A DNA stretch of 64,000 nucleotides from Scatomorpha merdigallinarum (GTDB lineage Bacteria; Bacillota; Clostridia; Oscillospirales; Oscillospiraceae): the NCBI GenBank assembly GCA_018710885.1, contig DVJA01000081.1:1-64000 (forward strand), written 5' to 3'. The notes under the pieces were generated by a model. It was not told the DNA's origin. It did not search any database and saw only the letters and a list, made by a program, of their open reading frames with translations. Below, in pieces: positions 40,056 through 50,700 of the stretch; position 1 is the stretch's first letter, and every line of letters starts with the position of its first letter. A program made the position numbers and the translations under genes.

Positions 40056-41948
40056 ATGAAGGATGGATTTTTGAAAGTAGCCGCGGCGGCGCCCGAAATA
40101 AGGGTGGCCGACCCCGCGTACAACACGGACAAAATCATTGACTGCATCGGAGAGGCGAAGGAGGCCGGGGTCAAGCTGCTGACCTTCCCCGAACTGGTGC
40201 TCACGGGCGCGACCTGCGGCCACCTCTACTTTCAGCGGCATCTCACCGACGCCGCGATGGAAGGACTCAAGCGTATAGCCGCGTCCACCGAGGGCAGCGA
40301 CATGCTTGTCGTCGTCGGCCTGCCCCTCGCCGTGCGCGGGTCCTTGTACAGCGCCGCCGCCATCGTGTGCGACGGTGAAATCCTCGGCTTCACGGCGCGC
40401 AAGAATGTGCGCGGGACGGTTTTCTCCGCGCCGGACCCGGGCGAGGTCATGGAAGTCGATATAGACGAAACGGATTACTGCCACCTGCAGAGCGAGGTTA
40501 TCTACTGCGCTTACGACGTTCTCGACGGCCTCGCCGTGGGCGTGCAGTTCGCCGCCGACAGGAAGCTTGCCGTGCCGCCCACCGCCGCTCTCTGCGCTTC
40601 CGGGGCCACCATTATCGCCGAGCTGAGCGACGAGCCCATGAGCTCCACCTCCCGCCACGACACCATGACCGCCATCGAGGTGGACACGAAGCGCCTGCAC
40701 TACGCCTGCGTCAGCGCCGCTCCGTCCAGCGGCGAGAGCACGACGGACAAGAGCTACTACGGCCTCTGCCTCGTCTGCGACGACGGCGAAACCCTCGCCG
40801 TGAGCGAGAACGGCTCCGGCATGGCCGTGAGCGAGCCCGACATCTTCAACCTCAACGACGCGCGTATGCGTGAGCAGACCTACGCCGGTATGGCGCGCAT
40901 GCCCATATCCCGCTACGGCTGGGACCTCAAACTCGCCGAAACGCGCCTCACCCGCCGCATCAAGCGCGAGCCCTTCGTGCCCGACGGCCACATCGCCGAG
41001 TTTGCCGAGCGCTGCCTGACCATCCAGGCCACCGGCCTCATCAAGCGCATGGAGTACACCAACTGCTGGCGTCCCGTCATCGGCGTCTCCGGCGGCGTTG
41101 ACTCCACGCTGGTCATGCTCGCCTGCGCCAAGGCCATGGACATGTGCTCGCTGCCGCGCAAGAACATCGTCGCCGTGACGATGCCCTGCTTCGGCACTAC
41201 CGACCGCACCAAGAATAACGCCATCACCATCGCTGAGCGCCTCGGCGCGGAGCTGCGCGTTATCCCCATAGGCGAGAGCGTCAAGAAGCACTTTGAGACC
41301 ATCGGCCACGACTTCAACGACCACTCCGTCGTCTTTGAGAACGCCCAGGCGCGTGAGCGCACGATGGTGCTGCTCGACATTGCCAACAAGGTCGACGGCC
41401 TCGACGTCGGCACCAAGGACCTCAGTGAGCAGGCCGACGGCTGGTGCACGTATAACGGCGACCAGATCTCCAACTACGACATCAACGCCGGCATGACCAA
41501 GACCATGGTCCGCGCCGTCGTCAAGTATATCTCCGAAACCACCGAGGATGCCGAGCTTGCCGCCGCCCTGCGCGACATCTGGGACACCCCGGTAACTCCT
41601 GAGCTGCTGCCCATCGGAGACGAGGGCGAGCTGCTGCAGAAGAGCGAGGACAGCGTGGGACCCTATATCCTCCAGGACTTCTTCCTTTACCACATGGTCA
41701 TGCGCGGCGGCTCCCCGGCCAAGGTGCTGCGCCTGGCTGAAATCGCCTTCAAGGGCGAGTTTGACCGCGACACGCTCATATACTGGCTGCGCAGCTACTG
41801 CCGCCGTTTCTTTGTGCAGCAGTTCAAGCGCTCTGCAAGCGCGGACGGCCCCGCCGTCATGGGCTTTACCCTCTCGCCCCGTGATGGACACAAGATGCCT
41901 TCCGACGCCTGCAACGCCCTGTGGCTGTCTGAGGTTGACAAGCTCTGA
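40056..41948 (+). CDS. nadE: NAD synthetase, glutaminase-fused form with altered glutaminase site
   Basis: The 630-residue protein has an N-terminal nitrilase-like domain (LLTFPELVLTGATCGHLYFQ) and a C-terminal NAD synthetase domain with the ATP loop SGGVDSTLVMLACAKAM and the GTKDLSEQADGWCTYNGDQ region. In glutamine-dependent enzymes the catalytic cysteine sits in V-E-x-C-E-D; here the aligned place reads VQFAAD, with alanine at residue 166. The glutaminase may therefore be dead and the enzyme may use free ammonia (inference). The synthetase part is complete. A CCTCCCCTT/AAGGGGAGG hairpin lies between glyQS and this gene. Confidence 0.9.
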   Translation: MKDGFLKVAAAAPEIRVADPAYNTDKIIDCIGEAKEAGVKLLTFPELVLTGATCGHLYFQRHLTDAAMEGLKRIAASTEGSDMLVVVGLPLAVRGSLYSAAAIVCDGEILGFTARKNVRGTVFSAPDPGEVMEVDIDETDYCHLQSEVIYCAYDVLDGLAVGVQFAADRKLAVPPTAALCASGATIIAELSDEPMSSTSRHDTMTAIEVDTKRLHYACVSAAPSSGESTTDKSYYGLCLVCDDGETLAVSENGSGMAVSEPDIFNLNDARMREQTYAGMARMPISRYGWDLKLAETRLTRRIKREPFVPDGHIAEFAERCLTIQATGLIKRMEYTNCWRPVIGVSGGVDSTLVMLACAKAMDMCSLPRKNIVAVTMPCFGTTDRTKNNAITIAERLGAELRVIPIGESVKKHFETIGHDFNDHSVVFENAQARERTMVLLDIANKVDGLDVGTKDLSEQADGWCTYNGDQISNYDINAGMTKTMVRAVVKYISETTEDAELAAALRDIWDTPVTPELLPIGDEGELLQKSEDSVGPYILQDFFLYHMVMRGGSPAKVLRLAEIAFKGEFDRDTLIYWLRSYCRRFFVQQFKRSASADGPAVMGFTLSPRDGHKMPSDACNALWLSEVDKL

Positions 41949-41954
41949 AATACG

Positions 41955-42025
41955 AAGCCGCCCCGTATGGGGCGGCTTTTGTAAGCAAGCAATCCTCCGT
42001 GCGGCGGCTGCCGTCCGGAGGATTA
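41955..42025 (+). terminator. Terminator after nadE and second hairpin
   Basis: AAGCCGCCCC/GGGGCGGCTT with TTTT (41955-41979) ends the nadE transcript. AATCCTCCG/CGGAGGATT (about 41991-42025) follows and ends with ATTCTT. Confidence 0.8.
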
Positions 42026-42082
42026 TTCTTGCGCTCCGGGAGTATCAATTTCGGGCAGCTCCCGGCAAAACTCGGGCTTGGT

Positions 42083-42541
42083 TCAGCGCATACAGGCCTT
42101 CACAAATTTTATCGGCACTTCCATACGCGCCGCGACCTGCTCCGGAGTCATGCCGCTGTCCAGGAAGCGCTTGCAGACGGCTTTCATGTTTTCTCCGACT
42201 TCAATGACGTGCCGGTCCGGGTCGTAGAAGCGCACAACGCGCTGGCCCCATGCGTGTTCCTTTATAGGGTGGACATAGCCGAGGTCAAACTTCTCCAGCT
42301 TCTCTGAAAATTTGTCGAAGTCGTCCTCTTCAAAATAGAGCTCGACGTCCCTGCCGCCGAAGGTTATCTCGCCAGCGCCGGTGAGCTCCCGCCAGGTTTC
42401 AAGCGTCTGCAGGCACAGGCCGCCAGTCAGGGTTTTGTTTGCGCCGAAGTCCATAATCACGTGGAGGCCCAGCACTTTCTTATAGAACTCAACAGACTTG
42501 TCCATATCCGCGACAACTAGCAGTGGGTTTTTGAATTTCAT
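42083..42541 (-). CDS. VOC-superfamily (glyoxalase/bleomycin-resistance-like) protein
   Basis: The 152-residue protein has the vicinal-oxygen-chelate fold pattern: LVVADMDKSVEFYKKVLGLH at the start, ELYFEEDDFDKF in the middle and VRFYDPDRHVIEVGEN at the end of the domain, where histidine and glutamate ligands lie. About 30 extra helical residues follow (MTPEQVAARMEVPIKFV). The substrate is unknown; members include lyases, dioxygenases and drug-binding proteins. Single leftward gene. Confidence 0.8.
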   Translation of the reverse strand: MKFKNPLLVVADMDKSVEFYKKVLGLHVIMDFGANKTLTGGLCLQTLETWRELTGAGEITFGGRDVELYFEEDDFDKFSEKLEKFDLGYVHPIKEHAWGQRVVRFYDPDRHVIEVGENMKAVCKRFLDSGMTPEQVAARMEVPIKFVKACMR

Positions 42542-42599
42542 GGTTATTACCTCGTCAATCCATACTCATTGTTTTGCGTCGGCTGCGCCGGGTATAGCA

Positions 42600-42641
42600 A
42601 AGCCGCGCCGGGTGGGAATAGCGTCCCTCCCGGCGCGGCTT
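42600..42641. terminator. Terminator of rpmB (leftward)
   Basis: AAGCCGCGCCGGG pairs with CCCGGCGCGGCTT over a 16-base loop. On the leftward strand it follows rpmB and has a short T/A tail (TTGCTATACC). Confidence 0.65.
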
Positions 42642-42658
42642 AGGCTGCGAGGCGCGGC

Positions 42659-42847
42659 TCACACCGCGCGGGTGACCTTTCCGCTGCGCAGGCAGCGGGT
42701 GCAGGCGTAGACGTGCTTGGGGCTGCCGTCCACGATGGCCTTAACGCGCTTCACGTTGGGCTTCCAGGTGCGGTTGGAGCGCCTGTGGGAGTGGCTGACC
42801 TTGATGCCGAAGGCCATATCCTTGCCGCAGAATTCGCACTTTGCCAT
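42659..42847 (-). CDS. rpmB: Ribosomal protein bL28
   Basis: The 62-residue basic protein MAKCEFCGKDMAFGIKVSHS is bL28, with SNRTWKPNVKRV and a C-terminal CTRCLRSGKV. Two CxxC pairs (residues 4-7 and near 50-53) bind zinc, the zinc-plus form. It belongs to the large ribosomal subunit. Transcribed leftward as a single gene, divergent from hprK; ribosome-binding site GGAGGTG before the ATG at 42847. Confidence 0.97.
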   Translation of the reverse strand: MAKCEFCGKDMAFGIKVSHSHRRSNRTWKPNVKRVKAIVDGSPKHVYACTRCLRSGKVTRAV

Positions 42848-43064
42848 TTAGTTGCACCTCCGTTCCAGCTTAATTTGTTTTTAACAGCCTTAATATAATA
42901 GCACTACGCGCATGTAAATGCAAGCAAAATCTCACAGGACGGTAAATTCCGTGCAGAACAAAAAACATTGCCAAAACCGCGCCGGGTGGGTACAATATAC
43001 ATAGGCAAGATTTAGTGCCGCCCAGGCGGCACAGGTGCCACGGCACCGGAAAGGAGGCGCCACT

Positions 43065-44006
43065 GTGAACGACGAATATTCCGTGAGCCTGACTCAGGTG
43101 GCTAAGGAACAGAATCTCACCATATTGCACGCAGCCAAGGACTTCGAATCCGTGCGCGTGCGCACCGCAGATGTGAACCGCCCGGCGCTGCAGCTCGCGG
43201 GCTTCTATGACTACTTCGACCCCAAGCGGCTGCAGCTTATCGGCAGAGTCGAGTGCACATATCTGGAGAGCCTCGACCCCGAACAGCGCCGCGAAGCGCT
43301 CGAACGCTTCATGCGCTTCGACCTCTGCGCCATCATACTCTGCCACGGCATAGACACCCTTCCCGAGCTAACCGAAACCGCCCGCAAATACGACCGCACG
43401 CTCATGTGTACGAACGAGGACACTTCGACCTTCATGGCCGACCTCATAACCATGCTGCGCAACGCCATGGCCCCGAGGGTGACCATGCACGGCGTGCTCG
43501 TGGAGGTGTACGGCGAGGGCCTGCTCATAACGGGCGATTCCGGCGTGGGCAAGAGCGAGACAGCCCTGGAACTCATAAAGCGCGGCCACAGGCTTATAGC
43601 CGACGACGCGGTGGAGATACGCCGCATTTCACGCGAAACGCTCATAGGCACGGCCCCGGAGCTCATACGTTACTACATGGAGCTGCGCGGCATAGGCGTT
43701 ATAAACGCGAGGCACATCTTCGGCGTCGGCGCGGTGAAGCCAGAGACCAACGTCGACCTCGTGGTCAACTTTGAACTCTGGGATGACAACAAGGCCTATG
43801 ACCGCCTCGGCCTGGAAACGGAGTACTCAACCATACTCGGCGTGGAGATACCCGCCTACACCATACCAGTGCGGCCCGGGCGCAACCTCGCCGTAATACT
43901 AGAGTTGGCGGCCATGAACAACCGCCAGAAGAAGATGGGTTATAACGCCGCCGCCGCGCTCGCGCGTGAGCACGACGCGCTTGTTGACAAGGGAAAGGAC
44001 TTCTGA
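43065..44006 (+). CDS. hprK: HPr kinase/phosphorylase
   Basis: GTG at 43065 after AAAGGAGG; earlier in-frame codons lack a ribosome-binding site. The 313-residue protein has the P-loop GDSGVGKS (residues 157-164), the HPr-kinase signature ELRGIGVINARHIFGVGAV and the C-terminal helix. It phosphorylates HPr on serine 46 in response to glycolytic intermediates and so controls carbon catabolite repression. First gene of a six-gene run (hprK-murB-rapZ-yvcK-whiA-dnaE); murB starts within its stop codon. Confidence 0.95.
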   Translation: MNDEYSVSLTQVAKEQNLTILHAAKDFESVRVRTADVNRPALQLAGFYDYFDPKRLQLIGRVECTYLESLDPEQRREALERFMRFDLCAIILCHGIDTLPELTETARKYDRTLMCTNEDTSTFMADLITMLRNAMAPRVTMHGVLVEVYGEGLLITGDSGVGKSETALELIKRGHRLIADDAVEIRRISRETLIGTAPELIRYYMELRGIGVINARHIFGVGAVKPETNVDLVVNFELWDDNKAYDRLGLETEYSTILGVEIPAYTIPVRPGRNLAVILELAAMNNRQKKMGYNAAAALAREHDALVDKGKDF

Positions 44007-44929
44007 TGCCGGACTACAACGCTATCACCCGTGAACTGCGCCAGGCGTTCCCGGAGCTGGAAATACGCGAAAACGAGCCCATGAGCGCCCACTGCTCCTT
44101 CAAAATCGGCGGCCCGGCGCGCCTGATGCTGTTTCCGGCCTCGGCAGGAGAGGCGGCTGCTGCGCTCGGCCTGCTGCGCCGTGAAGGCGTGCGCACACTC
44201 ATAATGGGCAACGGCACTAACCTGCTGGTGCCCGACGAGGGCTACGACGGCGCGGTTGTGTGCATGTCGCGTCCCTGCTCTGATATAGAGCTCATTGACG
44301 AGACAAAGATACGCGCCGGATCCGGGGCGACGCTCGCGGCCACGGCCGTATTTGCGGCCGAGCACTCGCTTACGGGTCTGGAGTTTGCTCACGGCATACC
44401 GGGCAGCGTGGGCGGCGGTACGGCCATGAACGCCGGCGCCTACGGCGGCGAGATGCGCGACATCATAGAGAGTGTGGAGTTTGTAGACCTCGACGGCCAA
44501 ATAAAGACGCTCGAAGCGTCTGAGCTCGGTATGAGCTACCGGCACAGCGTCTTTTCCGACACGGATAAGCTCATAACCTCGGTAACGTTCGCGCTCACCC
44601 CGGGGGACGCGGGAGCTATACGGGAGCGCATGCGCGAGCTGATAGAAAAGCGCCGCGCTTCCCAGCCCCTGGATATGCCCAGCGCGGGCAGCACCTTCAA
44701 GCGCCCCGCAAACGGCTATGCCGCAGCCATGATAGACGCCGCGGGCCTCAAGGGAGAGCGTGTGGGCGGCGCGATGGTGTCCACAAAGCACGCGGGATTT
44801 GTGATAAACGCGGGCGGCGCGAGCTATGAGGACGTGGTCGCGCTCATGCGCGAGATACGCCGCAGGGTGTACGAGCGCGAGGGCGTGCTGCTTGAACCGG
44901 AAGTGAAGCTCATGGGCCCGGGCCTGTGA
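44006..44929 (+). CDS. murB: UDP-N-acetylenolpyruvoylglucosamine reductase
   Basis: ATG overlaps the hprK stop by one base. The 307-residue flavoenzyme has the FAD-binding stretches GNGTNLLVPDEGYDG and GSVGGGTAMNAGAYGGEMRD, the catalytic region PSAGSTFKRP and the C-terminal glutamate in LLEPEVKLMG. It makes UDP-N-acetylmuramic acid with NADPH in the second step of peptidoglycan precursor synthesis. The lack of a loop insertion marks the type IIb form usual in Firmicutes. Confidence 0.95.
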   Translation: MPDYNAITRELRQAFPELEIRENEPMSAHCSFKIGGPARLMLFPASAGEAAAALGLLRREGVRTLIMGNGTNLLVPDEGYDGAVVCMSRPCSDIELIDETKIRAGSGATLAATAVFAAEHSLTGLEFAHGIPGSVGGGTAMNAGAYGGEMRDIIESVEFVDLDGQIKTLEASELGMSYRHSVFSDTDKLITSVTFALTPGDAGAIRERMRELIEKRRASQPLDMPSAGSTFKRPANGYAAAMIDAAGLKGERVGGAMVSTKHAGFVINAGGASYEDVVALMREIRRRVYEREGVLLEPEVKLMGPGL

Positions 44930-44947
44930 GCACGCAAGGAGATAGAG

Positions 44948-45802
44948 ATGGAGTTTCTGATAATTTCGGGCATGTCCGGGGCGGGAAAGAGCCAGGCCGC
45001 GGACATCCTCGAGGACATGGACTACTACTGCGTGGACAATCTGCCACTGGCGCTGCTGCCGCGCTTTGCGGAGCTGTGCCTAGCCAGCCAAGGGCGCTAT
45101 GAGCGCGTGGCGCTGGTAACAGACGTGCGCGAGCGCGAGAGTCTTGGCGCGCTGCTGCCCGCGCTCGACGGGCTGTGGGAAATGGGACTTGAGTACCGCA
45201 TACTGTTTATGGAGGCAGACGTGCCGACAATAGTGCGCCGCTACAAGAGTTCGCGCAGGCCGCACCCCATGCAGGAGCCTGGCGACACGGTGGAGGACGC
45301 CGTGCGCCGCGAGGCTCGCTCGCTCGCACCCGTGCGGGAGAGGGCCGACTACATTATAAATACCAGCGGGCTGACCACCAGCATGCTGCAAAGCCGCATC
45401 CGCGAGCTGCTTGACCGCAAGGAGCGCAGCTTTGCGGTCATGGTTTCGGCCTTCGGCTACAAATACGGGCTGCCCATTGACGCCGACCTGGTCTTCGATG
45501 TGCGCTTTTTGCCGAACCCGTACTACGTGGCCCAGCTGCGCCCGCACTCTGGGCTCGACGCGGATGTGTCAAAGTTTGTACTTGACCGTCCGGAGTCGCA
45601 AGCTTTTATGGAGCGGCTACTGGCCCTGCTCGACTACATAATTCCGCTCTACGCCGAAGAGGGGCGCTACACGCTGCATATAGCCATCGGCTGCACCGGC
45701 GGCAGGCACCGCAGCGTGGCCGTGGCCAATGCCGTGGCCGCGCACCTGTCGGAGCGGCGCGAGAATGTGACCGCCACCTTCCGTGACATAGACAAGGGGT
45801 GA
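44948..45802 (+). CDS. rapZ: RNase adapter RapZ / nucleotide-binding protein
   Basis: The 284-residue protein has a Walker A loop near its start (IISGMSGAGKSQAADILEDM), a Walker-B-like VTDVRERES and the C-terminal signature GCTGGRHRSVAVAN. In E. coli RapZ controls glmZ RNA decay and hence amino-sugar supply; in Gram-positive bacteria the YvcJ homologue hydrolyses nucleotides and its role is less clear. It lies between murB and yvcK in the conserved order. Confidence 0.93.
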   Translation: MEFLIISGMSGAGKSQAADILEDMDYYCVDNLPLALLPRFAELCLASQGRYERVALVTDVRERESLGALLPALDGLWEMGLEYRILFMEADVPTIVRRYKSSRRPHPMQEPGDTVEDAVRREARSLAPVRERADYIINTSGLTTSMLQSRIRELLDRKERSFAVMVSAFGYKYGLPIDADLVFDVRFLPNPYYVAQLRPHSGLDADVSKFVLDRPESQAFMERLLALLDYIIPLYAEEGRYTLHIAIGCTGGRHRSVAVANAVAAHLSERRENVTATFRDIDKG

Positions 45803-45804
45803 AT

Positions 45805-46803
45805 ATGAAACCTGAACGCCTTCACGACCCGCGTATTGCCGTAATCGGCGGCGGTACGGGCCTTTCGACCATGCTGCGCGGGCTTAAAAAACTCTCGCAG
45901 AACATAACAGCCATTGTCACCGTCGCAGACGACGGCGGCGGCAGCGGCATGCTCAGGGAGGACCTCGGCATGCCGCCCCCGGGAGATGTGCGTAACTGCA
46001 TACAGGCCCTGGCCAACACCGAGCCCATCATGGAAAAGCTCCTGGCCTACCGCTTCACTGACGGTAGGCTCAAGGGTCAGAGCTTCGGCAACCTGTTCCT
46101 GGCCGCGCTCAACGGCATGTCGGATACCTTCGACGAGGCCGTGCGGCGCATGTCGGACGTCCTGGCCATCACCGGCCGCGTGCTGCCGGTGACGAATGAA
46201 AACGTCTATCTCGCGGCAGAGTTTGACGACGGCACCGAGGCCGTGGGCGAGAGCCACATCGCCGAGTTCAAAAAGGGCTCGGACAAGCGCATTCGCCGCG
46301 TCCGTCTCATCCCGGAGCGGCCGCCCGCCCTGCCCGAAGCGCTGGAGGCCATAAACGGCGCCGACATGATAGTGCTCGGCCCCGGCAGCCTCTATACATC
46401 CATCATGCCGAACCTGGTCACCGAGGGCGTGGCCGAAGCCATAACCCACTCCGACGCTTTCAAGATATATGTGCTCAACGTCATGACCCAGGACGGCGAG
46501 ACAGAGAGCTACACCGCCAGCGACCACATAGAGGCGCTCTTCTCAAACTCCGGCGCGCACCTCTTCGACTGGTGCCTGGCTAACAGCATGGACATACCGT
46601 CGGAAATAGCCGGACGTTACCGCGCCGAAGGGGCGCAGCCGGTTGAGATAGACGACGAAGAAGTGTACAAACTGGGAGTGGGAATATTGCGCGCTCCGGT
46701 AGCGAGCTGGGCCAGCGGCTATGTGCGCCACGACCCGGATAGGCTTTCGGCCGAGCTGCTGCGCCTCTACCACGAGAAGTCGCACACCCGTGTTTACATG
46801 TAG
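45805..46803 (+). CDS. yvcK: YvcK/GlmR-family gluconeogenesis and cell-wall factor
   Basis: ATG at 45805 is preferred to a GTG six bases upstream that overlaps the rapZ stop. The 332-residue protein has VIGGGTGLSTMLRGL, the VTVADDGGGSGMLR loop and the GPGSLYTSIMPNL motif of the CofD-like/YvcK family, which binds UDP-sugars. In Bacillus it stimulates GlmS when carbon is gluconeogenic. Overlap with rapZ region and short spacing to whiA indicate one operon. Confidence 0.93.
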   Translation: MKPERLHDPRIAVIGGGTGLSTMLRGLKKLSQNITAIVTVADDGGGSGMLREDLGMPPPGDVRNCIQALANTEPIMEKLLAYRFTDGRLKGQSFGNLFLAALNGMSDTFDEAVRRMSDVLAITGRVLPVTNENVYLAAEFDDGTEAVGESHIAEFKKGSDKRIRRVRLIPERPPALPEALEAINGADMIVLGPGSLYTSIMPNLVTEGVAEAITHSDAFKIYVLNVMTQDGETESYTASDHIEALFSNSGAHLFDWCLANSMDIPSEIAGRYRAEGAQPVEIDDEEVYKLGVGILRAPVASWASGYVRHDPDRLSAELLRLYHEKSHTRVYM

Positions 46804-46812
46804 GAGGATTAA

Positions 46813-47727
46813 ATGTCTTTTGCATCCGAGGTCAAGGCAGAGCTCTGCCATGTGAAGCGCAGCCGCAAGTGCTGCGCCGTGGCAGAGTGCTACGGCGTCA
46901 TGCTCTACTGCAACAGTTTTACGCCGAGGGAGATAAGGATAATAACAGGCAGCCCGGAGTTTATAGAGCTGCTGCCGAAACTCTTCCGCAAGGCGTTCAA
47001 CGTGAGCTTTGACATCCTGCCGGAGAACGTAAAACCGGGCGGCCGGGCGACTCTGCTCATGACAGACCCCGAAAAGATCGCCACGGTTTTCCGCGCCTTC
47101 GGCATGGAGCCCTCCGACACGCTCACGCTGCACATAAACCTGGGCGTGCTGGAAAACGACTGCTGCAAGACTTCGTTCGTGCGCGGCGCCTTCCTGGCGG
47201 GCGGGAGCATAACCGACCCCGCCAAGCGCTACCACCTGGAGCTCACCACCACGCACGCCGCGGTGGGGCGCGAGATGTGCGCGCTGCTCCTGGAACTGGG
47301 CTTTGAACCGGGGCTTGCCATGCGCGGAGCAAACCACGTGGCGTACTTCAAGCAGTCCGAGGCCATAGCCGACTTCCTGACCATGGCCGGAGCCGGTGTG
47401 CCGGCCATGGAAGTGATGAGCGCCAGAGTTGAAAAAGACATGCGCAACGAGATAAACCGCAAGGTGAACTGCGACAGCGCAAACGCCGACAAGATAGTCG
47501 CCGCCGCGGCCGAGCAGCTCGAGGCCATACGCCGCATAGAGCGTGAGCAGGGCCTGGACACGCTGCCGGAGGGCTTGCAGCAGGCGGCGCTGCTGCGCAT
47601 AGCGAACCCGGAGGCGAGCCTTGCCGAGCTCGCGGCGTTGTCCGTGCCCAGCGTGACCAAAAGCTGCCTGAGCCACAGGCTCAAGCGCCTGGCCGCCATA
47701 GCCAAAGACGGCAGAACTGGAGATTAG
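46813..47727 (+). CDS. whiA: WhiA-type DNA-binding protein
   Basis: The 304-residue protein starts MSFASEVKAELCH and joins a LAGLIDADG-like N-terminal fold (FVRGAFLAGGSI; HLELTTTHAAVG) to a C-terminal helix-turn-helix (NPEASLAELAALSVPSVTKS, then LSHRLKRL). It is the sporulation/cell-division regulator found in almost all Gram-positive bacteria in this position after yvcK. Ribosome-binding site TAGGAGG. dnaE follows after one base. Confidence 0.95.
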   Translation: MSFASEVKAELCHVKRSRKCCAVAECYGVMLYCNSFTPREIRIITGSPEFIELLPKLFRKAFNVSFDILPENVKPGGRATLLMTDPEKIATVFRAFGMEPSDTLTLHINLGVLENDCCKTSFVRGAFLAGGSITDPAKRYHLELTTTHAAVGREMCALLLELGFEPGLAMRGANHVAYFKQSEAIADFLTMAGAGVPAMEVMSARVEKDMRNEINRKVNCDSANADKIVAAAAEQLEAIRRIEREQGLDTLPEGLQQAALLRIANPEASLAELAALSVPSVTKSCLSHRLKRLAAIAKDGRTGD

Positions 47728-47728
47728 C

Positions 47729-50700
47729 ATGAGTTTTGTACATCTGCATCTACACACGGAATACAGTCTGCTCGACGGTGCGTGCCGCATAGACGCCTTG
47801 GCCGAACGGGCGAAGGAGCTGGGCTTTGAGGCTCTGGCCATAACCGACCACGGAGTAATGTACGGCGCCGTGAACTTTTACCGCGCCTGCGTAAAGGCCG
47901 GGATTAAGCCCATCATCGGCTGCGAGGTGTATGTGGCGCCCAGGAGCCGCACGGACCGCGAGTACGGCATCGACAGCCAGTACACGCACCTGATACTGCT
48001 CTGCAAGGATGAGACCGGCTACCGCAACCTGAGTTATCTTGTGTCCATGGGCTTTGTCGAGGGCTTCTACGTGAAGCCGCGCATAGACTGGGGCCTGCTG
48101 CACGAGCACTCCGAGGGTCTGGTGTGCCTCTCCGGCTGCCTCGCGGGAGACATACCGCAGAAGATAGTGAACGGCCGCTATGAGGACGCCAAAGCCCGGG
48201 CGCTGGAGCTGCGCGAAGTCTTTGGCGAGGACTTCTACCTGGAAATCCAGAGACACGGCATACGCGAGGAGGAGACCGCCGCGCGCGGCATACTGCGCAT
48301 CCACGACGAGACGGGCATACCCATAGCCGTGACCAACGACGCACACTATATAAACAAAGAGGACGCCTACTATCAGGACGTGCTCATGTGCATACAGACC
48401 GGCAAAACGGTCAATGAGGCAGAGCGCATGCGCTTCGAGACGCAGGAATTCTACCTCAAGAGCGAAGAGGAGATGCGCGCTCTCTTCCCCGAGAGACAGG
48501 ACGCGGCCGACAACACGGTGGAGATCGCCGCCAAGTGTAACTTCGACTTTGAGTTCGGTCACTACCACTTGCCGCGATTCCAGCTCCCCGCGGGCGAGAC
48601 GGACAGCTTCGAGTATTTGAAGAAGCTCTGCGAAGCCGGATTTGAGCGCCGCTACGGGCCCGAGCGCGAAGACGCCAAAAAGCAGATGGACTATGAGCTC
48701 GACATGATAAAGCGCATGGGCTTTGTCGACTACTTCCTCATAGTCTCGGACTTCATAGGCTACGCCAAGGGCCGCGGCATACCCGTAGGCCCCGGCCGCG
48801 GCAGCGCGGCGGGCAGCGTCGTCAGCTACTGCCTGAACATAACCGACGTCGATCCAATCAAGTACAGCCTCTATTTTGAGCGCTTTTTGAACCCCGAGCG
48901 CGTGAGTATGCCCGATATAGACATCGACTTCTGCGTACGCCGCCGCGGCGAGGTCATAGACTACGTCAACCGCAAGTACGGCAACGACCACGTGGCTCAG
49001 ATTGTGACCTTCGGCACCATGGCCGCGCGCCAGGCCGTGCGAGACACGGGCAGGGCGCTCGACATAAGCTACGCCGAGTGCGACGCCGTGGCCAAGCAGG
49101 TGCCATTCGCCCTGGGTATGACTCTGGACGAGGCCATGCGCCTCTCAAAGCCCATGCGTGAGATGTACGCCGCCGATGAGCGCATAAAGAAACTTATTGA
49201 CACGGCCCGGGCCCTTGAGGGCATGCCGCGCCACGCGAGCACTCACGCCGCAGGTGTGGTCATAACGGAAAAACCCGTCTACGAGTACGTACCGCTGGCC
49301 AAGAACGACGAGAGCGTCGTCACGCAGTACACCATGACCACGCTCGAAGAGCTCGGACTGCTGAAAATGGACTTCCTGGGTCTCAGGAACCTCACCATTC
49401 TCGACGACGCCGTGCAGCTTCTGCGCCGCAGCAACCCGGATTTCGACATCAACACCATCCCCGAAGACGACGAAGACACCTTCGCCATGCTCTCGGCCGG
49501 TAAGACCGAGGGCGTTTTCCAGCTTGAAAGCGCTGGCATGACCAGCGTGTGTACACGCCTGGGCCCGAAGAGCATCGAGGACATCACCGCCGTCATAGCC
49601 CTCTACCGCCCGGGACCGATGGACTCCATCCCCCGCTTCATAGAGAACAGCCAGCACCCGGAGCGGATAAAGTACAAGCACCCCTCCCTGGAACCCATAC
49701 TCGCCGTAACCTACGGCTGCATAGTCTACCAGGAGCAGGTTATAGAGATTTTCCGGCGCCTTGCCGGGTTCTCGCTCGGACAGGCCGACAACATACGCCG
49801 CGCCATGAGCAAGAAGAAACACGCCGTCATCGACGCCGAGCGCGTGGCCTTTATCCACGGCGACGAGGGCAGAAATATCCCCGGCTGCGTAAAAAACGGC
49901 ATACCCGAGGCCACAGCCAGCGCCATATACGACGAGATACTCGACTTCGCCAGCTACGCCTTCAATAAGGCGCACGCCGTGGCCTACGCCATCGTGGCCT
50001 ACCGCACGGCGTACATGAAGCGGCACTATCCGCGTGAATACATGGCCGCGCTGCTCACGAGCGTGCTCGATTCCTCCAGCAAGGTCGCGGAATACATCGC
50101 CGAGTGCCGCGAGATGCGCATTAACCTGTTGCCGCCGGACGTCAACGAGTCCGACGCCTACTTTACCATTTCGGGGAAGAACATCCGCTTCGGCCTTGTG
50201 GCGATAAAGAACATCGGCGAGAAATTTATATTGCAGCTCATGGACGAAAGACGCGAAAACGGCCCGTTCAAATCCCTTGAGGACTTCTGCCGCCGCATGT
50301 CCGGCAAAGAACTCAACCGCCGCGCCATTGAGAGCCTCATACGTTCGGGAGCCTTCGACAGCCTGGGCGCGACGCGCAAGTCCATGATGGCCGTGCTCGA
50401 CAATGTACTCGAGGGCATAGCCTCGGACGGACGCCGCAATATAGAGGGGCAGATGGATCTCTTCGGCGGCGAGGAGCCCGCGCTGACGGCCATCGCCATG
50501 CCGCAGATGGAGGAGTATTCGCGCGCCGAGCTGATGGCGATGGAACGCGAGACTACGGGCCTCTACCTCACCGGCCACCCCATGGACGAGTACCGCGAGG
50601 CCGCGCGCAGCGCCGGCGCCGTGAGCATAGGCGCCATACTCTCGGACTTTGCAAATGAGGCCGGGCCCGAGCGCTTTGCCGACGAGCAGTACGTCACCAT

